Positions 15,857 to 24,329 of a stretch of DNA of 36,186 nucleotides are shown here, piece after piece. The notes under the pieces were generated by a model. That model worked only from the letters and a program-made list of their open reading frames with translations. It searched no databases and was not told the origin of the DNA. Positions within the stretch are counted from its first letter, which is position 1. Every line of letters starts with the position of its first letter. Origin of the DNA: JADFRG01 sp048054495. Lineage in GTDB: Bacteria; Chloroflexota; Anaerolineae; Anaerolineales; E44-bin32. Location of the stretch: the NCBI GenBank assembly GCA_048054495.1, contig JBGMQN010000106.1, positions 1-36,186 of the forward strand. Reading direction: 5' to 3'. A program made the translations under genes and the position numbers.

Positions 15857-17641
15857 ATGTTCGACGCGGAGATCCTTAAGCTCACTGCAAGCCTTCGGGA
15901 AGCCCTGGACCGCGTCCACATTCCCTATCCTGAAGAGATTCAGTGGAATCCCACTCCCTTTCGAGGTCGCTGGGGCGTCGGAACGGCGATTGCTTTCCAG
16001 GCTGCGGCACTTGAGGGAAAAGAGGCGGATGTTCCAAGGCGTGCCCAAGAGATCGCGGCGCTCGCCGCGCGCGAAATTGATTCGCCTGACGCATTTGAAC
16101 TTGTGCAGGCTGAGAAGGCTTACATCAACGCCTATTTCGACACTGCCACGTACGCTGCGCGCGTCGTTGACACCGTCTTGCAGCAAGAACAGGATTTTGG
16201 CCGAGGCGACCCAAAAGGCGAGCGGGTCATGGTGGAGTATGCCCAGCCAAACACACACCACTCTTTCCACATCGGCCATGCGAGAAATACCATCCTTGGA
16301 GAATCGCTCGCCAGGCTCGTCGAATTCGCTGGCTTTGAGACGGTACGAGCCTCCTACCCGGGAGACATCGGTCTAGGAGTGATCACATCTGTTTGGGCCT
16401 ACAAGAAATTCCACTACGGCCAGGAGCCCGAAGGCGTCCATGAGCGGGGCCAGTGGCTGGCCAGGATCTACCATGAAGCCTCTACGCTGCTCACTCCTAA
16501 AGAGGATGAGACTAGCGAGGAGCGCGAGCTGCGCGAGCAGTACGACGCGGAGCGTCGGGAGATGTTCCGGCTCTGGGACAGTGGAGACCCGGAGGTTCGC
16601 GAGCTGTGGCTGAGAACCCGGGAGTGGAGTCTGGATGAGCTCTACGACATTCTCGACATGCTGGGTGCGGAGATCGACGTCTATTTCTTTGAGAGCGAAA
16701 TGGACGAACCAGCCAAGGAAATCGTCGAGGAGCTCATTTCCCTGGGCATCGCGGAGGACGAGCGACCCAGCGGCCCGGTGTTCGTGAAGATTGACGAGAA
16801 GCTCGGTCTGGATCGGGAAAAATACCGCACGTCCGTCCTGCTGCGGCAGGATGGCACGACGCTCTATTCGGCAAAGGATCTGGCCTTGGCCAAGCGCAAG
16901 TTCGAAACCTACGATGTGGATCGGTCGGTCTACGTCGTCGATGTACGGCAGAGCCTGCATTTCGAGCAAGTATTCAAGATTCTCGAGCTGTGGGGATTTG
17001 AGCAAGCCAAGAAATGTCACCATCTCTCCTATGGCTTTGTGACCTTGCCCGGGGGGATGATGTCTTCCCGGATGGGAAACGTGGTGCTGTTCATGGATGT
17101 TGCCGAAGAGGCGCAGCGCCGCGTGCTCGCCATCATCGGTGAGAAGAATCCCTCCCTCTCCGAGGACGAACGCGCGGTGGTCGCCCGCCAGGTCGGACTG
17201 GGTGCGCTGAACTATGCGCTGATCTCGGTGGATAACACGAAGGGTATCGTATTCGATTGGGACAAAGCGTTGAGTTTCGAGGGTCAGTCGGCCCCGTATA
17301 TTCAGAACGCGCATGTTAGGGCCAACAGTATCTTGAGAAAGTCCGAGGGCGTGCCTGCGGAAGCGAGCTTCGACTACGAATTGCTCGAAATGGAATCAGA
17401 GCTGATCGAGCGCATCTCACAATTCCCCGAGGTTGTGCAGCGGGCCGCCATAGAATATAAGCCTCTCCACATGTCAAACTATGCTTTTGAGCTTGCCAGG
17501 ACATTCCATGCCTTTTATCACAAGGTGCCCGTCTTGCGATCTGAGCAACGGGAGGCCAGAATTCGCTTGACCGCAGCCGCCAAGCACACGCTTGCCAATA
17601 GCCTGAGATTATTGGATGTCGAAGCTCCAGATCGAATGTAA
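15857..17641 (+). CDS. argS: Arginyl-tRNA synthetase
   Basis: The 594-aa class I synthetase charges tRNA-Arg with arginine using ATP. An N-terminal Add-1-type domain is followed by YAQPNTHHSFHIGHARN, with the HIGH signature at 138-141. The KMSKS-equivalent region reads MMSSRMGN at 401-408; the degenerate loop is usual for ArgRS. The all-helical DALR anticodon-binding domain follows, ending APDRM as is typical for the family. ATG at 15857 was chosen because it begins the conserved N terminus; the possible upstream start at 15791 overlaps the rpsT terminator. No strong ribosome site is visible. A short gap and a good ribosome site lead to the COG2403-like gene downstream, so they may be cotranscribed. 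Confidence 0.95.
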   Translation: MFDAEILKLTASLREALDRVHIPYPEEIQWNPTPFRGRWGVGTAIAFQAAALEGKEADVPRRAQEIAALAAREIDSPDAFELVQAEKAYINAYFDTATYAARVVDTVLQQEQDFGRGDPKGERVMVEYAQPNTHHSFHIGHARNTILGESLARLVEFAGFETVRASYPGDIGLGVITSVWAYKKFHYGQEPEGVHERGQWLARIYHEASTLLTPKEDETSEERELREQYDAERREMFRLWDSGDPEVRELWLRTREWSLDELYDILDMLGAEIDVYFFESEMDEPAKEIVEELISLGIAEDERPSGPVFVKIDEKLGLDREKYRTSVLLRQDGTTLYSAKDLALAKRKFETYDVDRSVYVVDVRQSLHFEQVFKILELWGFEQAKKCHHLSYGFVTLPGGMMSSRMGNVVLFMDVAEEAQRRVLAIIGEKNPSLSEDERAVVARQVGLGALNYALISVDNTKGIVFDWDKALSFEGQSAPYIQNAHVRANSILRKSEGVPAEASFDYELLEMESELIERISQFPEVVQRAAIEYKPLHMSNYAFELARTFHAFYHKVPVLRSEQREARIRLTAAAKHTLANSLRLLDVEAPDRM

Positions 17642-17671
17642 CGGAGCAGGAAGGAAGGGTATCGAACTCTA

Positions 17672-19006
17672 ATGGAGCCAGACCGAGTACTGATCATGGG
17701 AGCCGCGGGCCGCGACTTTCACAACTTCAACGTGTACTTCCGAGACAATCCGGCCTATGAAGTAGTGGCATTCACCGCCACTCAGATCCCAAACATCGAG
17801 GATCGGACCTATCCTGCTGAGCTTGCCGGCGAGGCCTACCCCAGCGGCATTCCGATCTACCCTGAAGACCAGCTCGAAGCATTGATCGAGTCGGAGCGTA
17901 TATCGCAGGTCGTGTTCGCCTATAGTGATATTACGCACATCTACGTCATGCATATCGCCTCCAGAGTTTTGGTCGCAGGCGCTGATTTTCGGCTAATGGG
18001 ATTGGGATCGACCCTGATTGAGTCGTCGAAGCCTGTCGTTTCAGTCTGTGCTGCGCGCACGGGGAGCGGAAAGAGCCAGACAAGCCGGAAAGTAGCGGCC
18101 ATCCTGCGGGAGCTCGGCCACAAGCTAGCGGTCGTTCGTCATCCTATGCCCTACGGTGATTTGAAAGTCCAGGCGGTGCAGCGCTTTGCCAGCCACGAAG
18201 ACCTGGACCGTTACGCTTGCAGTATTGAGGAGCGAGAGGAATATGAGCCGCACCTGGCCCAGGGGACGGTGGTCTACGCAGGTGTTGATTACGGTGCGAT
18301 TTTGCGAGAAGCCGAGAAAGAGGCCGATATCGTCCTATGGGATGGGGGCAACAACGATCTGCCTTTCTTCAAGAGTGATCTAGCGATTGTAGTCGTGGAT
18401 CCTCATCGTCCGGGCCATGAGCTGCTCTACCATCCGGGAGAAGCCAATGTGCGAGCTGCAGATCTGATCGTCATCAATAAGATTGATACGGCGGCAGAAG
18501 ATGACATCGATACGGTGCGCGAGAACGTCGCCACCTTGAACCCTGAGGCCGAGGTTATTGAGGCCGCTTCCCCGATACAAGTCGATAATCCAGATGCGAT
18601 TCGTGGCAAGCGCGTGCTCGTGGTCGAAGACGGTCCCACTCTGACTCACGGAGGGATGGCCTTCGGAGCGGGCTGGATCGCAGCCCGGCGAAACGGAGCC
18701 GAGGAGATAGTGGATCCTCGTCCCTATGCGCAAGGTTCCATATCGGAGACCTACGCCAAATACCCCACTACAGGCGCTGTGTTACCTGCGATGGGCTATG
18801 GTTCAGAGCAGATGGAAGAACTCGAGAAGACCATCAATTCTGCCGATGCAGAGATCGTGATCATCGGCACCCCGATCGACCTGGGTCACCTGCTCGATCT
18901 CAATAAGCCGTACCAGAATGTTCGCTATTATCTGGAAGAGATCGGCCAACCTCGTCTGCCAGAGATCCTGGAGGAGCAGTTTGGCCGTGGACCTGGAAAC
19001 GCGTGA
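17672..19006 (+). CDS. COG2403-type P-loop NTPase (cyclic 2,3-diphosphoglycerate synthetase-like)
   Basis: The 444-aa product opens with a Rossmann-like RVLIMGAAGRDFHNFN segment. A P-loop, ARTGSGKS, follows at 128-135. Later come DIVLWDGGNNDLPF and LIVINKID (an NKxD-like element) and a C-terminal TPIDLGHLL region. This order matches the predicted-GTPase family COG2403, some members of which are annotated as cyclic 2,3-diphosphoglycerate synthetases after an archaeal enzyme. Whether this bacterial member makes that compound cannot be told from sequence. The gene ends in GTGA overlapping the methyltransferase start, so the two are translationally coupled. A GGAAGGAAGGG stretch precedes its ATG. 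Confidence 0.8.
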   Translation: MEPDRVLIMGAAGRDFHNFNVYFRDNPAYEVVAFTATQIPNIEDRTYPAELAGEAYPSGIPIYPEDQLEALIESERISQVVFAYSDITHIYVMHIASRVLVAGADFRLMGLGSTLIESSKPVVSVCAARTGSGKSQTSRKVAAILRELGHKLAVVRHPMPYGDLKVQAVQRFASHEDLDRYACSIEEREEYEPHLAQGTVVYAGVDYGAILREAEKEADIVLWDGGNNDLPFFKSDLAIVVVDPHRPGHELLYHPGEANVRAADLIVINKIDTAAEDDIDTVRENVATLNPEAEVIEAASPIQVDNPDAIRGKRVLVVEDGPTLTHGGMAFGAGWIAARRNGAEEIVDPRPYAQGSISETYAKYPTTGAVLPAMGYGSEQMEELEKTINSADAEIVIIGTPIDLGHLLDLNKPYQNVRYYLEEIGQPRLPEILEEQFGRGPGNA

Positions 19007-20268
19007 AGAATGACGAGCTTGCGCTGCAGTGGAAAGGTAAGCAGGCAGCCATACCCCCTCCGCTGCAGCTCCTCCAAAGCGCGGCTGTTTTGCTTCAAGA
19101 GACGCCTGAGCAGGAGCATCAGCGCCTGATCCAGGGCGAGAATCTTGGGGTCATGAGCGCGCTCCTGGCTGACTATGCGGGCAAAATCGACCTCATCTAT
19201 GCTGACCCGCCGTTTCTATCCGGCAAGTCGTACCGGGTTCGAACCGGCCACGGGGAAGATTCCCGCCGGCCAGAAAGCTGGAAAACTGCCGCGGGGTTCC
19301 AAGATCAATGGAGCGATCGTGCGGACTACCTCAACATGCTCTACAGCCGACTGCGCCTCATGCACACGTTGCTGGCAGACTCGGGCACCCTGTATTTGCA
19401 TCTCGATTGGCACGCTGCGGCCTACGCCCGTGTGCTACTGGACGAGATCTTTGGCCCTGAGCATCTCTTGAACGAGATCATCTGGACTTATCATGGACCC
19501 TCCCCAATCCGAAGCGCATTCAAGCGAAAACACGACACAATCTATGTCTATACGAAATCCAAGGAGTACACGTTCAACGCAGATGCGGTGCGGGTTCCCT
19601 ACCAAGCATCCACGGTCAAGACCTTTTCCTCCCCGAAAGCCGGATTCGGCAAGCGTCCGGACCTCGAACGCGGCAAAGTGCCGGAAGACTGGTGGTACTT
19701 CCCGGTAGTGGCGCGATTGCACAGTGAGCGAACTGGCTATCCAACTCAGAAGCCGGAGGCGCTGCTCGAGCGCATCATAATGGCCTCGAGCAGCCCGGGA
19801 GACCTGGTAGCAGATTTCTTCTGCGGTTCCGGGACATCCATAGCCGTCGCACGACGTTTGGGACGCAGATGGCTTGCCTGCGATGTCTCCTCAGTGGCCA
19901 TAAATACCACGCGCCGCCGGCTCTTGCTCGAGCCAGAAGCGGGAGGCTTCAGCGTTTGGGTGGATAAGGCCAGCCAGAATCATCATGTGCTGCGACCGAG
20001 AATTAAAGTCACGACCAAGAACCTGGACGTAGAGGCTCGGCTCTCGAATCTCGACCTGGATGCTCTAACGGCGTTCGAGCTGGACTGGGACTTTGATGGC
20101 CGAATGTTTCGTAGCGAGACTCAGTCGGTCAGAGGCTGGCAGCAGGGGCGCATCGCCACGCGGCTCGGACACTCCTATCTAGAAGCCGGGAATTACAGGG
20201 TTGCTGCGCGAGCGGTCGACGCAGAGGGACAGACCGGTCTAGTCACGGAGCGTGTACACGTCGGATAA
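19003..20268 (+). CDS. Orphan DNA N6-adenine/N4-cytosine methyltransferase (Mod/YhdJ-like)
   Basis: The 421-aa product has catalytic motif IV as DPPF at 68-71, a TQKPEALLERII segment, and the SAM-binding FCGSG at 273-277. Motif IV before motif I is the beta-class order. It transfers a methyl group from S-adenosylmethionine to A or C in a specific DNA site that cannot be read from the sequence. After about residue 350 the chain reads FELDWDFDGRMF, followed by HSYLEAGNYRVAARAVDAEG. This resembles a PKD-type beta-sandwich and is similar in outline to the tails of some Mod-type methylases. No restriction subunit lies nearby, so it is an orphan or part of an epigenetic system. The GTG start overlaps the stop of the preceding gene. 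Confidence 0.85.
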   Translation: MKNDELALQWKGKQAAIPPPLQLLQSAAVLLQETPEQEHQRLIQGENLGVMSALLADYAGKIDLIYADPPFLSGKSYRVRTGHGEDSRRPESWKTAAGFQDQWSDRADYLNMLYSRLRLMHTLLADSGTLYLHLDWHAAAYARVLLDEIFGPEHLLNEIIWTYHGPSPIRSAFKRKHDTIYVYTKSKEYTFNADAVRVPYQASTVKTFSSPKAGFGKRPDLERGKVPEDWWYFPVVARLHSERTGYPTQKPEALLERIIMASSSPGDLVADFFCGSGTSIAVARRLGRRWLACDVSSVAINTTRRRLLLEPEAGGFSVWVDKASQNHHVLRPRIKVTTKNLDVEARLSNLDLDALTAFELDWDFDGRMFRSETQSVRGWQQGRIATRLGHSYLEAGNYRVAARAVDAEGQTGLVTERVHVG

Positions 20269-20298
20269 TGCAGCTTCGCGCGCCAGCGCAAACCAAAT

Positions 20299-20324
20299 CG
20301 AGCGCACCGCATGCGGTGCGCTCG
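20299..20324. terminator. 26-bp perfect palindrome, bidirectional terminator
   Basis: A perfect inverted repeat, each arm 13 bases beginning CGAGCGCACCGCA, lies between the convergent methyltransferase and response-regulator genes. T-rich sequence follows on both strands (TTGATTT rightward, ATTTGGTT leftward). With stops at 20268 and 20348 it can end both transcripts. Confidence 0.75.
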
Positions 20325-20347
20325 TTGATTTACCATGGATGGTTCTC

Positions 20348-21013
20348 TCAACTGGGAAGATCGAAGCGATATCCCATGCCGCGGATTGTGTGCAGGAACT
20401 CGGGCTTGCCAGGATTCTGTTCGATCGCGTGGCGCAGCCAGCTCATGTGGACATCCAGTGTCCTCGTATCACCGGTGTAGTCGGTCAGCCAGATCTCTCG
20501 GATCAGTTTCTTTCGGGTCAACAGCTTCCCCGGATTATGCATGAACAGCTCGAGCAGCTTTGACTGCTTGGGAGTCAGTCTCGCTTCTCTGCCATTGACT
20601 CGAACCTTCCGTTGGGCCAGGTTGAGCTTTACCGGCCCGGCCTGCAGAACATAGCGCTCATCTCCCGGAAGGAGGCGAATGACACGGTTAACTAACTTGC
20701 GAGGCGTGAACGGTTGGACAAGCGTTACGCTCGAGCCGTTCCCGGGGTCGGGTTGCGTGCCGCTCGGTGAGATGAGAATGATTGGAACGCCATCCAGATC
20801 CTCACGCGCAGCCCGGGACATACGGGAGCCGCTGGTTCGCATCGAGGCCGCATCGAGTATTAAAACATCGGGAGAGATTTTGGCTGCGGCTTTGATGCCC
20901 GTGTCAAATCTGTGATGGACAGTGACATCGAGGCCCTTCTTCTCGAGCGCCGAGGCGAAGGAGGGTGCACTAGGCCGACCGCTCTCGATGAGAAGGACTT
21001 TCGCTATCGCCAT
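20348..21013 (-). CDS. OmpR/PhoB-type response regulator with degenerate receiver
   Basis: The 221-aa protein has an N-terminal receiver-like domain (1-115) and a C-terminal winged-helix domain. The latter reads ARLTPKQSKLLELFMHNPGK, then LTRKKLIREIW, and ends in the TIRGMGYRF wing typical of OmpR/PhoB regulators. The receiver keeps Asp 54 in LILDAA. The usual acidic pair is Glu 10-Ser 11, and the conserved Lys before Pro-Phe is Gln 100 (VQPF). Phosphorylation by a standard kinase is therefore doubtful, and no histidine kinase gene is adjacent. It may work without phosphate or through protein contacts. It has its own promoter downstream of the SIS gene, so it need not depend on read-through. 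Confidence 0.88.
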   Translation of the reverse strand: MAIAKVLLIESGRPSAPSFASALEKKGLDVTVHHRFDTGIKAAAKISPDVLILDAASMRTSGSRMSRAAREDLDGVPIILISPSGTQPDPGNGSSVTLVQPFTPRKLVNRVIRLLPGDERYVLQAGPVKLNLAQRKVRVNGREARLTPKQSKLLELFMHNPGKLLTRKKLIREIWLTDYTGDTRTLDVHMSWLRHAIEQNPGKPEFLHTIRGMGYRFDLPS

Positions 21014-21041
21014 TCAGTGGGGCCCCCGGCCAAAAGAACTC

Positions 21042-21066
21042 GGCAGCGGGGAAATTTATCGCTGCC
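21042..21066 (-). promoter_or_regulatory. 5'-terminal leader hairpin of the response-regulator mRNA
   Basis: GGCAGCG and CGCTGCC form a 7-bp stem with an 11-base AT-rich loop, a few bases after the predicted transcription start near 21070. A hairpin at the extreme 5' end could stabilise the mRNA. Confidence 0.35.
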
Positions 21067-21076
21067 TCTGTTTGCC

Positions 21077-21105
21077 ATTATACATGAGCGAGATTGGTGC
21101 ATCAA
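21077..21105 (-). promoter_or_regulatory. Sigma-70-type promoter for the response regulator
   Basis: On the minus strand, TTGATG (21105-21100) and TATAAT (21082-21077) are 17 bp apart, with TG just before the -10. This is a strong match in the 99-base gap before the regulator gene. Confidence 0.7.
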
Positions 21106-21112
21106 TAAGACT

Positions 21113-22198
21113 TTAGTTCAGCGGGTCAAATTTGCTGAGATCCTTAAGGGAATGGAGCTGGGCACTGGATTGGATACGACTCGCTCCCCCGCCCTCCGCG
21201 CGGTTGCGGCCACCGCCGAATCCGCGAAATGGTCTCTCGTCAATCCGATCCATCAGGGAAATCGCATAAGCTACTGGCCCCGCCCATAAAGCCAGCGGGC
21301 TCAGGTCCTCGCGCAGCGAGTCTGAGCCATATCTCCATTCGCTGCGGATCAGTTTCCGGCCGATTTGTCGGGCCGCCTGTACGATTTCAAGCTCGCGCTC
21401 CGATGCGCGACCACCGGCGCTTAGCAACCACACCGGAAGTGAAGAAGGTTCGCTAAAGTACTCCAGATGCGCCCATTCCTCGACATCCTGAGCCGTTGCG
21501 GATTGGCCCGCAGCCTCAATAACCTTCGCCGCCGCAAACATCGCCGCCCCACGCGCGGGCCCTGAGCCCAAGAGCAGGAGCGGCTGGGTAGGATCGATAT
21601 GCTGAGCGACGTCGCGCCCGGAGGCGGATTCGTCTTCCGCCCATTCAGACAGCGCTTCAGGTATTCCGCGAATGGTTTCGTTGATCTGCTCCTTGAGCTT
21701 GCCTCCGGACATCTGGGCTCCGAGCGCATATCCGCCCAGGAGCGCCGCCAGGTAGCTGGTCAGCCCTGGACCTTCCGCTTGCCTCGGCAAATCGAGAGCG
21801 AACGTGTCATCGACCGTGGTGGCGAGGGTGCTGTCTGAATCGGCGGTGATCCCCAGCGTATGCGCCCCAAGGTCCTGTGCAAGTCGAACGGCCTCAATCG
21901 TGCGGGCGGTTTCTCCGGAGGCGGAAATTCCGACTACCAAGAGATGTTCACCGACCGATCGGGGGATCACGTATCGTGAGGCTTCCATAGCGTGCAGTCC
22001 TTGCGCGGGTCGGCCGGTCCAATTTGCGAGCGCATAGGATAGGGCGTAGGCCGCGTGGTGTGAGTCTCCGCAGCCGCAGAGGATGATTTCGCGAAAATCC
22101 GAAATGAGGATGCGCGAGGCGTTTTTTCTGGCCTTAGGCCAAAATTGCTGGATGAATTGGGGTGCAGCTGCTGACTGAAGATCTAGTGACGTGAGCAA
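21113..22198 (-). CDS. Double-SIS-domain sugar isomerase/deaminase-like protein
   Basis: The 361-aa product has two SIS modules. The first contains IILCGCGDSHHAAYAL, then LLVVGISASGETARTIEAVRLA, the sugar-phosphate Ser loop. The second contains LLLLGSGPARGAAMFAAAKVIEA and QDVEEWAHLEYF. This is the layout of the isomerase half of glucosamine-6-phosphate synthase and of AgaS/FrlB-type enzymes. There is no N-terminal glutaminase domain, so glutamine-dependent synthesis is unlikely; isomerase or deaminase activity on an amino sugar phosphate is the likely role. The start is TTG at 22198, 18 bases from the divergent PfkB gene. A sugar kinase opposite a SIS enzyme suggests related sugar metabolism. 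Confidence 0.8.
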   Translation of the reverse strand: MLTSLDLQSAAAPQFIQQFWPKARKNASRILISDFREIILCGCGDSHHAAYALSYALANWTGRPAQGLHAMEASRYVIPRSVGEHLLVVGISASGETARTIEAVRLAQDLGAHTLGITADSDSTLATTVDDTFALDLPRQAEGPGLTSYLAALLGGYALGAQMSGGKLKEQINETIRGIPEALSEWAEDESASGRDVAQHIDPTQPLLLLGSGPARGAAMFAAAKVIEAAGQSATAQDVEEWAHLEYFSEPSSLPVWLLSAGGRASERELEIVQAARQIGRKLIRSEWRYGSDSLREDLSPLALWAGPVAYAISLMDRIDERPFRGFGGGRNRAEGGGASRIQSSAQLHSLKDLSKFDPLN

Positions 22199-22201
22199 GT
22201 C

Positions 22202-22209
22202 AGTATAAT
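22202..22209. promoter_or_regulatory. Overlapping divergent -10 elements (AGTATAAT)
   Basis: The word TATAAT (22204-22209) reads rightward with its predicted start about 7 bases later, at or next to the ATG at 22217. On the other strand the same bases read ATTATACT, which can serve the SIS gene whose TTG starts at 22198. No good -35 is visible on either strand. The arrangement implies very short or absent leaders on both mRNAs. Confidence 0.5.
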
Positions 22210-22216
22210 GCGGGGG

Positions 22217-23221
22217 ATGTCCGTCCGTTACCTCATCATCGGAGGGCTACGAGAAGATTATTGTATCACCCACGATGGTCAGGCTCGATCGGGCGTGCTC
22301 GGCGGCAACGCACTATATGCAGCAGCCGGGGCCGCTTTGTGGTCCAATTCCGTCGGCTTGGTTGGCCGCGTCGGATCCAACTTCCCCCCCCAGTGGTTGG
22401 AAGAGATTGCGCGTGCGGGGCTGGATATCGACGGGGTTACAGTGCTTCCCGATCCGCAGGACACCCGAACCTTCTATGCCTACCTCTCTCTGGAGGATCG
22501 AGTGGATACGAGCCCCAACCTGCATTACCAGCGAGCGGGGCTTCCCCTACCAAAAGCACTTGTTGACTACGTCTCCTCAACCGAGGGACAGCGGTCCAAG
22601 GATAGATTCGGACCGCTTGCCGTGCGGCCGAAGGACCTTCCGGATTTCGCGGGCGACGCGGCCGCGGCTCACATGGCGCCGGGAGACTACCTCACTCACA
22701 GCATCGTCCCCGCGCGATTGCGCGAACTGGGAGTCGGCTCGGTAACTGTGGATCCCTCTGTCCGATATATGGAGCCCGATTTTCGAAAGGAGTTGCCTGA
22801 CCTTTTGAATGGTCTAAGGGCCTTTCTGCCCAGTGAGTCAGAGGTCCGATCTTACTTTCAGCCGCGGCCGCCCGATCTCTGGGAGATGGCCGAGAGCCTG
22901 TCTGAGTTGGGTTGCCCAATCGTGGGCATCAAACGCGGCGGCGCCGGATTGTACCTTTGGGATCAGGAGAATCGTCGACGCTGGCATATTCCAGCCTACC
23001 CGGCTCGGGTGGTTGACGTTACGGGCGCCGGAGACGCCTTCTGCGGCGGCTTCCTGGTGGGCCTGAGCGAAACCGATGACGTGTTTGAGGCCGGCCTGAG
23101 AGGAAGCGTCTCCGCCTCGCTCGCAATTGAGGGCGCCGGCGCGCTGTACGCGATGGGTGCCGCGCCCGGTCTTCCGCAGGCCAGGCTGGATGCTCTTAGG
23201 CCCGTGGCACGCTTGATCTAG
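22217..23221 (+). CDS. PfkB-family carbohydrate kinase
   Basis: The 334-aa product has the N-terminal PfkB pattern GGNALYAAAGAALW, followed by VGRVGSNFP. The C-terminal signature is DVTGAGDAFCGGFLVGL at 267-283, with the catalytic Asp at 273. It should phosphorylate a sugar or nucleoside using ATP; the substrate cannot be told. ATG at 22217 is preferred because a TATAAT ends eight bases upstream and the conserved strand VRYLIIGG starts at once. An ATG at 22208 would add three residues and overlaps the -10. The next gene starts three bases after its stop, so the two are coupled. The neighbouring SIS gene hints at an amino-sugar or related substrate. Confidence 0.85.
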   Translation: MSVRYLIIGGLREDYCITHDGQARSGVLGGNALYAAAGAALWSNSVGLVGRVGSNFPPQWLEEIARAGLDIDGVTVLPDPQDTRTFYAYLSLEDRVDTSPNLHYQRAGLPLPKALVDYVSSTEGQRSKDRFGPLAVRPKDLPDFAGDAAAAHMAPGDYLTHSIVPARLRELGVGSVTVDPSVRYMEPDFRKELPDLLNGLRAFLPSESEVRSYFQPRPPDLWEMAESLSELGCPIVGIKRGGAGLYLWDQENRRRWHIPAYPARVVDVTGAGDAFCGGFLVGLSETDDVFEAGLRGSVSASLAIEGAGALYAMGAAPGLPQARLDALRPVARLI

Positions 23222-23223
23222 CC

Positions 23224-24318
23224 ATGGACCTCGATCGCTGGATAGAACAAACACTAGCCATTCAGTCAATTCCCGCCCCCACCTTCGATGAAGCTGAGAG
23301 GGCCGCCTACCTTAAATCCGAATTCGAGGCCTTGGGTGTGGCAGACCTGGATCGGGATGATGTCGGCAACCTCTTTGCGCTCATTCCGGGGGCTAGCGCA
23401 CCGCCCCTGATCGTTTCAGCGCATCTGGACACCGTATTTAAGCGCGCGACAGACCTATCCCATCGCAGAACCCGATCGCGCCTGATGGGTCCGGGAGTTG
23501 GGGACAATTCGGTAGCGCTGGCTGCGCTCCTGGAACTTAGCCGCGACCTGCAGGATCGAAAGCTGGCAGGTGATGTCTGGCTTGTCGCCAATGTGGGAGA
23601 GGAAGGCCTGGGCAATTTACACGGAATGCGGGAAGTAGTGGCTCGATTTGGCGACAAGGTCACTGCCTACCTCGTTCTGGAGGGAATGGCGCTGGGGCAC
23701 ATTTACCATCGAGCGCTGCCAGTGCGAAGATATCGCATCACCTTCCGCACCCAGGGTGGCCACTCCTGGATACATGCCGGCCGGACCTCGGCCCTGCACG
23801 AGCTGCTGGAAGTTGGGGGGAAATTGCTGGACCTGCGGATACCCAGTGACCCCCGCACAACGTTGAATATCGGCCACATCGAGGGCGGGCGTTCCATCAA
23901 CAGCATCGCCGACGCTGCGGTGCTTGAAATCGATCTGCGGTCCGAATCCGAGGCCGCGCTCGAGGATCTAGACCGTCAATTGAGGAGTCTGGTCAAAGAT
24001 GTCCATGCTTCAAGTGCTGGGATTGAATTAGCCCTCGTGGGATCGCGCCCGGGTGGCGATTTGGCCCCAGATCACCCTCTCGTGCAGGCTGCCCTCGAAT
24101 CTCTAGCCAAGGCGGGAGAACAGGAGGCCTACCTTGAATACGGATCGACCGATGCCAGCGTGCCGCTCAATCGCGGCATTCCTGCTGTGTGCGTGGGGAT
24201 AACCAAGGGCGGCGAGGCCCACACAACCCGCGAATATATTGAGATCCGGCCCATGCGAAAAGGCTACACGGCGGTTCTGAATCTTATCGAGACGACCCTC
24301 GAAATGAACGGTGAGTAG
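23224..24318 (+). CDS. M20-family metallopeptidase/deacylase
   Basis: The 364-aa product shows the M20 zinc-site pattern. SAHLDT has His 67 and Asp 69, GPGVGDNS has the bridging Asp 94, and NVGEEGLG has the catalytic and zinc Glu pair 126-127. A late GGEAHTTREYIEI carries the last His. The lid/dimerisation domain lies between about 170 and 285 (TFRTQGGHSWIHAG, then DLRSES). The family hydrolyses peptides or N-acyl amino acids in the cytoplasm; the substrate here is unknown, with closest resemblance to PepT-like and acetylornithine-deacetylase-like members. The ATG is three bases after the PfkB stop, so cotranslation is likely. It converges with the TP-rich protein gene. Confidence 0.85.
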   Translation: MDLDRWIEQTLAIQSIPAPTFDEAERAAYLKSEFEALGVADLDRDDVGNLFALIPGASAPPLIVSAHLDTVFKRATDLSHRRTRSRLMGPGVGDNSVALAALLELSRDLQDRKLAGDVWLVANVGEEGLGNLHGMREVVARFGDKVTAYLVLEGMALGHIYHRALPVRRYRITFRTQGGHSWIHAGRTSALHELLEVGGKLLDLRIPSDPRTTLNIGHIEGGRSINSIADAAVLEIDLRSESEAALEDLDRQLRSLVKDVHASSAGIELALVGSRPGGDLAPDHPLVQAALESLAKAGEQEAYLEYGSTDASVPLNRGIPAVCVGITKGGEAHTTREYIEIRPMRKGYTAVLNLIETTLEMNGE

Positions 24319-24329
24319 GGACCGGGGGT

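Noticed and set aside
16373..17314. 313-aa open frame antisense to argS
   Set aside because: It fully overlaps the conserved synthetase core, and its residues show no domain pattern.
17672..20268. Complete restriction-modification system
   Set aside because: No nuclease or specificity subunit is encoded next to the methyltransferase on either strand.
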